Positions 60,143 through 64,000 of a stretch of DNA of 64,000 bases are shown in pieces; within the stretch, counting starts at the first letter, position 1; the number at the start of each line of letters is the position of its first letter. Position numbers and translations under genes: made by a program. This stretch comes from Vicia villosa (lineage: Eukaryota; Streptophyta; Magnoliopsida; Fabales; Fabaceae): positions 558,001-622,000 of the forward strand of contig NW_026705297.1 in assembly GCF_029867415.1 (NCBI RefSeq), read 5' to 3'. The notes under the pieces were generated by a model. The model was given only the letters and a program-made list of their open reading frames with translations, did no database searches and was not told where the DNA came from.

Positions 60143-63100
60143 AAAAGAGTTTTCGTCCTCGAAAACATACCTCAAGTAACCAGCTCGTATAAGAGTCCTT
60201 TACCTGAGTCTCCAGCTCTCAATTAACATTACCGTCAGTCAATCCCCAAAAATCCATCTGACATAACCAACAGGAAACATGTTTCATACATTCAAATCCC
60301 AGTTCTTACGTCGCATTTGGCTATCCAAAAATATACCACTCGCTATATCTCCAAAAGGTTAACAACAACAGAACATTGAGGTACAACCTATACAATACGC
60401 TCAACAACCGAGTAATAAAATTACACAATTTATAGTATGATCACACTTGATCAACAATACAGTAATGGATCCCTTCTACCGAACATACCAACCTTAGACA
60501 CGCTTTTCCATTTGAGCGATAAGGTAATACTTACACTTTTCACCAACCGCTTCCTTCAAGAAACTCAATACTCATATTCCTATACCATTGAATTCCAATT
60601 ATCTGACTCCTCTTAAGTCAAGACATCGATTATCCAACACTTTACGTTCCGTTTTTTCCGCACTACTCTGATTACTCATCACAATCATCTATACCAAATA
60701 GATTTCTGAGTTTCACCCGATTCCGACTCTCTTTACTCATTCGTCCAAGAATCATTCTTCATCATTCATGGTACCAATTTACCACTCAGTAATACTTACT
60801 CGCACTCAAAAACGAATTCCTGAGTTTTTACATCTATTAAACATTCCGGCCATCGGAACGAGTGCACACAAGTAATTATAATCACGCTCATCAGCCTCAA
60901 TACGCCATTTCTTACAAAACAACTCAAATTGAGTTTCGCTCTTTTCTAAGAATTAAATCAATTCCTCCCTTCATAGAGTATAATTCCTCATTATATCTAG
61001 AATCTACAATAACCCCTTAACAACAACACAAAATTACAACGTCATATAGCATCAACTCTTCGTTTTAATTTCGCCGAATACATACTCGTTAACTACGTAC
61101 AACCGTAATGACATATTCATCATCTCGGAAATTATTCAAAAGAGTTATAATTCTTCGACACGACATCCTTACATCCACTGGATTCTAAATCCAACATATA
61201 GATCAATACATATTCTCTATGTAGGCTTCCGACATATTAATTCCTTACTTCCCATAAGTAGTACTCATAACACTACTCCACATTGTATTTTCGCTGCGCG
61301 ACTCTGATTACCCGTCTTAAGTCATTTGCCCATCATGTCGCACTCTTCCATATTCACCTCTTCATAAGTCCACACAACATAGTGAGTAATTATTCTTCAC
61401 GGCTTAGTATTCATCACATCTTATACCATTAAGGTAACAAAACAAGTTCATCTCATTTATATGATTTCCGTCTACTACCAACAAGAGATTAAGGGTGATC
61501 AAGTCCTCAATTTGTCAATAGATAGTTAAAAATCGTATTTAAGCATAAACCGTTGTTACTACATAACAGTGTCCTTTCCGGGTTTGCACTCAAACTCATT
61601 AACATCATCATAGTTCAATAATTCACTATAGTGTCCTCCTTCTAGAATATTCTTCCGAAGCTCAAAACATCAGTTACACAAATCCAATCACTCAACCTCA
61701 TTACACCGTTCTCGTCGATTCTGAATTCACCGCCTTTACCTTGGTAATTCAAAGTCAACCTATCGATCAACTCAACGTCATCTTCCCGACCTTTTCTAAT
61801 CTCGTCAAGAATACCACTAGCCATCTTCTAGCATACTCAATATAACACTATTAGGAGTGCCTTCACATACTAACTCAAGTCTCTAAATTGTCCAATTAGA
61901 TCCAACTCATTCATCATTAGCACCGACATTTTTAAGACTTCTTACGCAACACAATAGCACAACATTTTCCTCATTAGGATGGTAATTCAAACCAAAATCC
62001 TAATCCTAAAAAAAATATACTCTAATCATCTCTACTGCCTCATATTAAGCCCTTTCTGATCAAAGAGGTACTTCAACTCTTATAATCACAAAACACTTTG
62101 AATCTTAAACAATACAATTAACCTGCAAGACCAAGACAACATTCATAACTCGTGGTTTTAATCCAAATTCTATTACATCCTTCACGTCCAAATATCATCC
62201 CACTCGGAATCTCAACAAAGTCTTCCCCACGTCAACAAATGTTAGAAATTCCCTACAACTCTTCTTTTATACTTATCGTTACTTTGCCATCACAAATACG
62301 ATTCCAAGGGTTCTAAAGTTTTTTCCATCTTTGCTACTAATTCAATCCTCAATAAAATCCATCGGTACTCAAATCATCTTTATTACCGAATATCTCATCG
62401 ACTTATTCATCAACAACATGTCTTACTCAACTTCGTTTTGAATAATCACGGTAGTAGGCATTCCTATTCAACAAATTTCACGCTTCCTTAACTGAATTCA
62501 GAATATCTTCTCATAGGATCACCTCTACTGTATTTATAACTCTCCCATAATGTAGAACATAATCTCTCCTCTTCATAGGTTCAAACGGCACATTAATCCG
62601 ACACTCGGAACTCAAGATATGAATTTTCCAATCATTGCCCGAAAATGCAACACTGACATCATGCAGCGACACTCTATACGATATATCCAAAACTCCTCAA
62701 TTGGTAAATTCAATTCTTAAAATTACTCCTCAATAAACCTTCTAATTATTCCTTCGATCCATTCAACACTGACACTGACATCCCGTGCAGTACCAATAAA
62801 CAAGTCTAGTTATAAGAACAAGAGTAACCGTAACTTCGCCTCCTTCCAATGTCATCCTGTCACAATTAATTATGTTACAGCTGCTGCAACCATTTTTATA
62901 ACAAAGTTAATCTCGTTAGCTTTCTGACGCTTCAAACGGAACTCAATTCGGATGTCCAGAACTCCAGTTATGAATTTTCGATGTTCCGCAGCTATTCAGC
63001 AATTTTCCTGCGTTTTGCTTACGAAAATCTCTCTCCAAAACTCATTCTCTTCAACTCTATCGCATTCCAAACATCCCCTTATCGTATCTCTTCACTTCCA

Positions 63101-63619
63101 AACATTCTTATGACTTGAGCAACACATCCTATCGCCGAAGTGCGATTTCTGAAACATTACAACATCAATCCTCTTTGCAACTTGCAGCTGACTCTCTTCC
63201 GAGGTGTAAGGCTACACAACTGACAACTTCGCAGCACACCAGCAGAGCTGATACATTGCAACTTTCTAATTTTCCTCTCCTACAAATAATCATCAATTGC
63301 ATATAATCATCCTCCTTCAAGATGCTCCAACTTAATTACCAGCCAAGTCTTAATTCCAAGTCACCTTCGATTCGGAAAACAACAACTCCAACAATGCTTG
63401 CACTGTTGCCAACAACAGCCGACTGAATCAATCATCTTACAACTGAAACATAACTGAGAAGCGAAACTTCTCCCCCACTTGTTTCAAACCAACTTCCACA
63501 ACAAACAACAAAGTACCGACAGTGATTCACTCACATGTCGCGTACCAAGGGATAATATGCCGACAGTATTCAACCGTCGTGCAACTCAACTGACTTGACA
63601 ATTGGTCGGACGGACCGAC
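60143..63619 (-). other. Degenerate interior of the LTR element
   Basis: About 3.5 kb rich in stops on both strands. Just before the purine tract, the minus strand reads GTTTTCGAGGACGAAAACTC, like the usual end of gypsy polyproteins (FEDENS-type). No gag, protease or RT motif could be found. Confidence 0.55.
61642..61824 (-). pseudogene. Ty3/gypsy polyprotein scrap (RNase H-integrase linker)
   Basis: 60 codons: ILDEIRKGREDDVELIDRL, then GEFRIDENGVMRLSDWICV. This is the pattern of the linker between RNase H and integrase in chromovirus-type gypsy polyproteins (acidic D-G-V-L-R-F-R-I-C-V phrase). The frame is closed by stops on both sides. Confidence 0.5.
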
Positions 63620-63633
63620 TTGCTCTGATACCA
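63620..63633 (-). promoter_or_regulatory. Primer-binding site, initiator-Met tRNA
   Basis: TGGTATCAGAGCAA on the minus strand, four bases from the end of the 5' LTR; a full match to the usual initiator tRNA-Met primer site. Confidence 0.85.
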
Positions 63634-63637
63634 CTAT

Positions 63638-64000
63638 TGTAACACCCTTCTAAACCCCGCGGAAATTAATAAAATAATTCAGAGTAAAACATGAAAACAA
63701 GGGTGCCACAATTCAATTTAAAACAAATTATCATAAATCAATTGTCATGCTTCACTTAGGGGCAAACCATCCATTTAACAAAATCATGTTTCTATACAGC
63801 GGAACATTAATCAACAGATAAGCATAACATCATCTATGCAATATCTCACAAAATTACTCCAATAACAACAACATAGAGTATCATCATCAAATCTAAGCTA
63901 GCGTTCCCCCAGTGTTACAATATCAGAGCATGACACCGACACTATACTAAACAAACTGACTCATGAGCTAATCCTCACCGAGCCAAAAGCCGCTATCCTC
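63638..64000 (-). repeat. 5' LTR (partial, cut by window end)
   Basis: Matches 57,898-58,260 with three substitutions (for example CTTCTAAACC versus CTTCGAAACC, and CGACACTAT versus CGACGCTAT). Confidence 0.85.

Larger units (their letters stand above)
57898..64000 (-). mobile_element. LTR retrotransposon with 2.2-kb LTRs and decayed interior (partial)
   Basis: Minus orientation. The 3' LTR is 57,898-60,129. The 5' LTR starts at 63,638 and runs out of the window. The LTR ends TGTAACACCC and GGGTGTTACA are perfect inverted repeats. The primer site and polypurine tract are in the expected places. The 3.5-kb interior (60,130-63,637) has no long open frame on either strand; only about 60 codons (61,642-61,824) look Ty3/gypsy-like. 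The visible 363 bp of LTR overlap show three differences, so the insertion is fairly recent although the interior is degenerate. The left TSD would be TGTTA (57,893-57,897). Confidence 0.85.

Overview
The window is nuclear DNA of a flowering plant. It is AT-rich, has GT-AG introns and plant-type transposons, and contains one recognisable single-copy host gene. A legume is my best guess from the repeat style and element families, but this is inference; no marker in the window settles it. Only one conventional host gene is convincing: a two-exon DIVARICATA-type MYB transcription factor on the minus strand (8066-9494). Most of the rest is transposable elements, many nested and several with exact boundaries and target-site duplications (TSDs).

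Layout. 1-995: end of a CACTA-like DNA transposon carrying two related miRNA-like foldbacks. 1.0-6.4 kb: foldback elements, a 3-copy tandem repeat of about 330 bp, SINE-like and LINE-like scraps. 8.0-10.4 kb: the MYB gene, with a MITE in its intron. 12,299-27,987: a complete 15.7-kb Ty3/gypsy element of Tat type (TSD TATGG, LTRs differing by one base and one 11-bp deletion). 28.7-30.8 kb: a Stowaway MITE, a 9-bp-TSD MITE and a LINE zinc-finger remnant. 33,088-37,894: a complete Ty1/copia element on the minus strand (TSD ATAAG) with an uninterrupted 1446-residue polyprotein. 39.7-41.5 kb: an exact MULE-type MITE and a self-nested foldback element. 43,108-46,623: a MULE-like element with a decayed plant mobile domain (PMD) gene. 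52,705-53,056: a complete TRIM (TSD AAAAT). 53.8-57.5 kb: a broken MULE transposase gene. 57,898 to beyond the window: an LTR element with 2.2-kb LTRs and almost no coding capacity.

The most interesting object is the 3' third of the Ty3/gypsy element. Between integrase and the 3' LTR, on the strand opposite to gag-pol, it carries two genes with their own leaders and promoter-like sequences. One is a five-exon gene whose product would have an N-terminal PMD, a basic PKRKV-type nuclear signal and a C-terminal coiled coil. The other is a 244-residue single-exon gene with a TATA box. A PMD fragment also lies in the unrelated MULE-like element at 43-46 kb, so one protein family has been carried by two transposon classes within 20 kb.

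Most element genes are damaged. The gypsy pol has a frameshift and a stop, and its antisense gene has a one-base frameshift. The copia polyprotein is open throughout, but one RT catalytic Asp is His. The MULE transposase has three frameshifts and three stops. All calls were made by reading the sequence; no database search was run.
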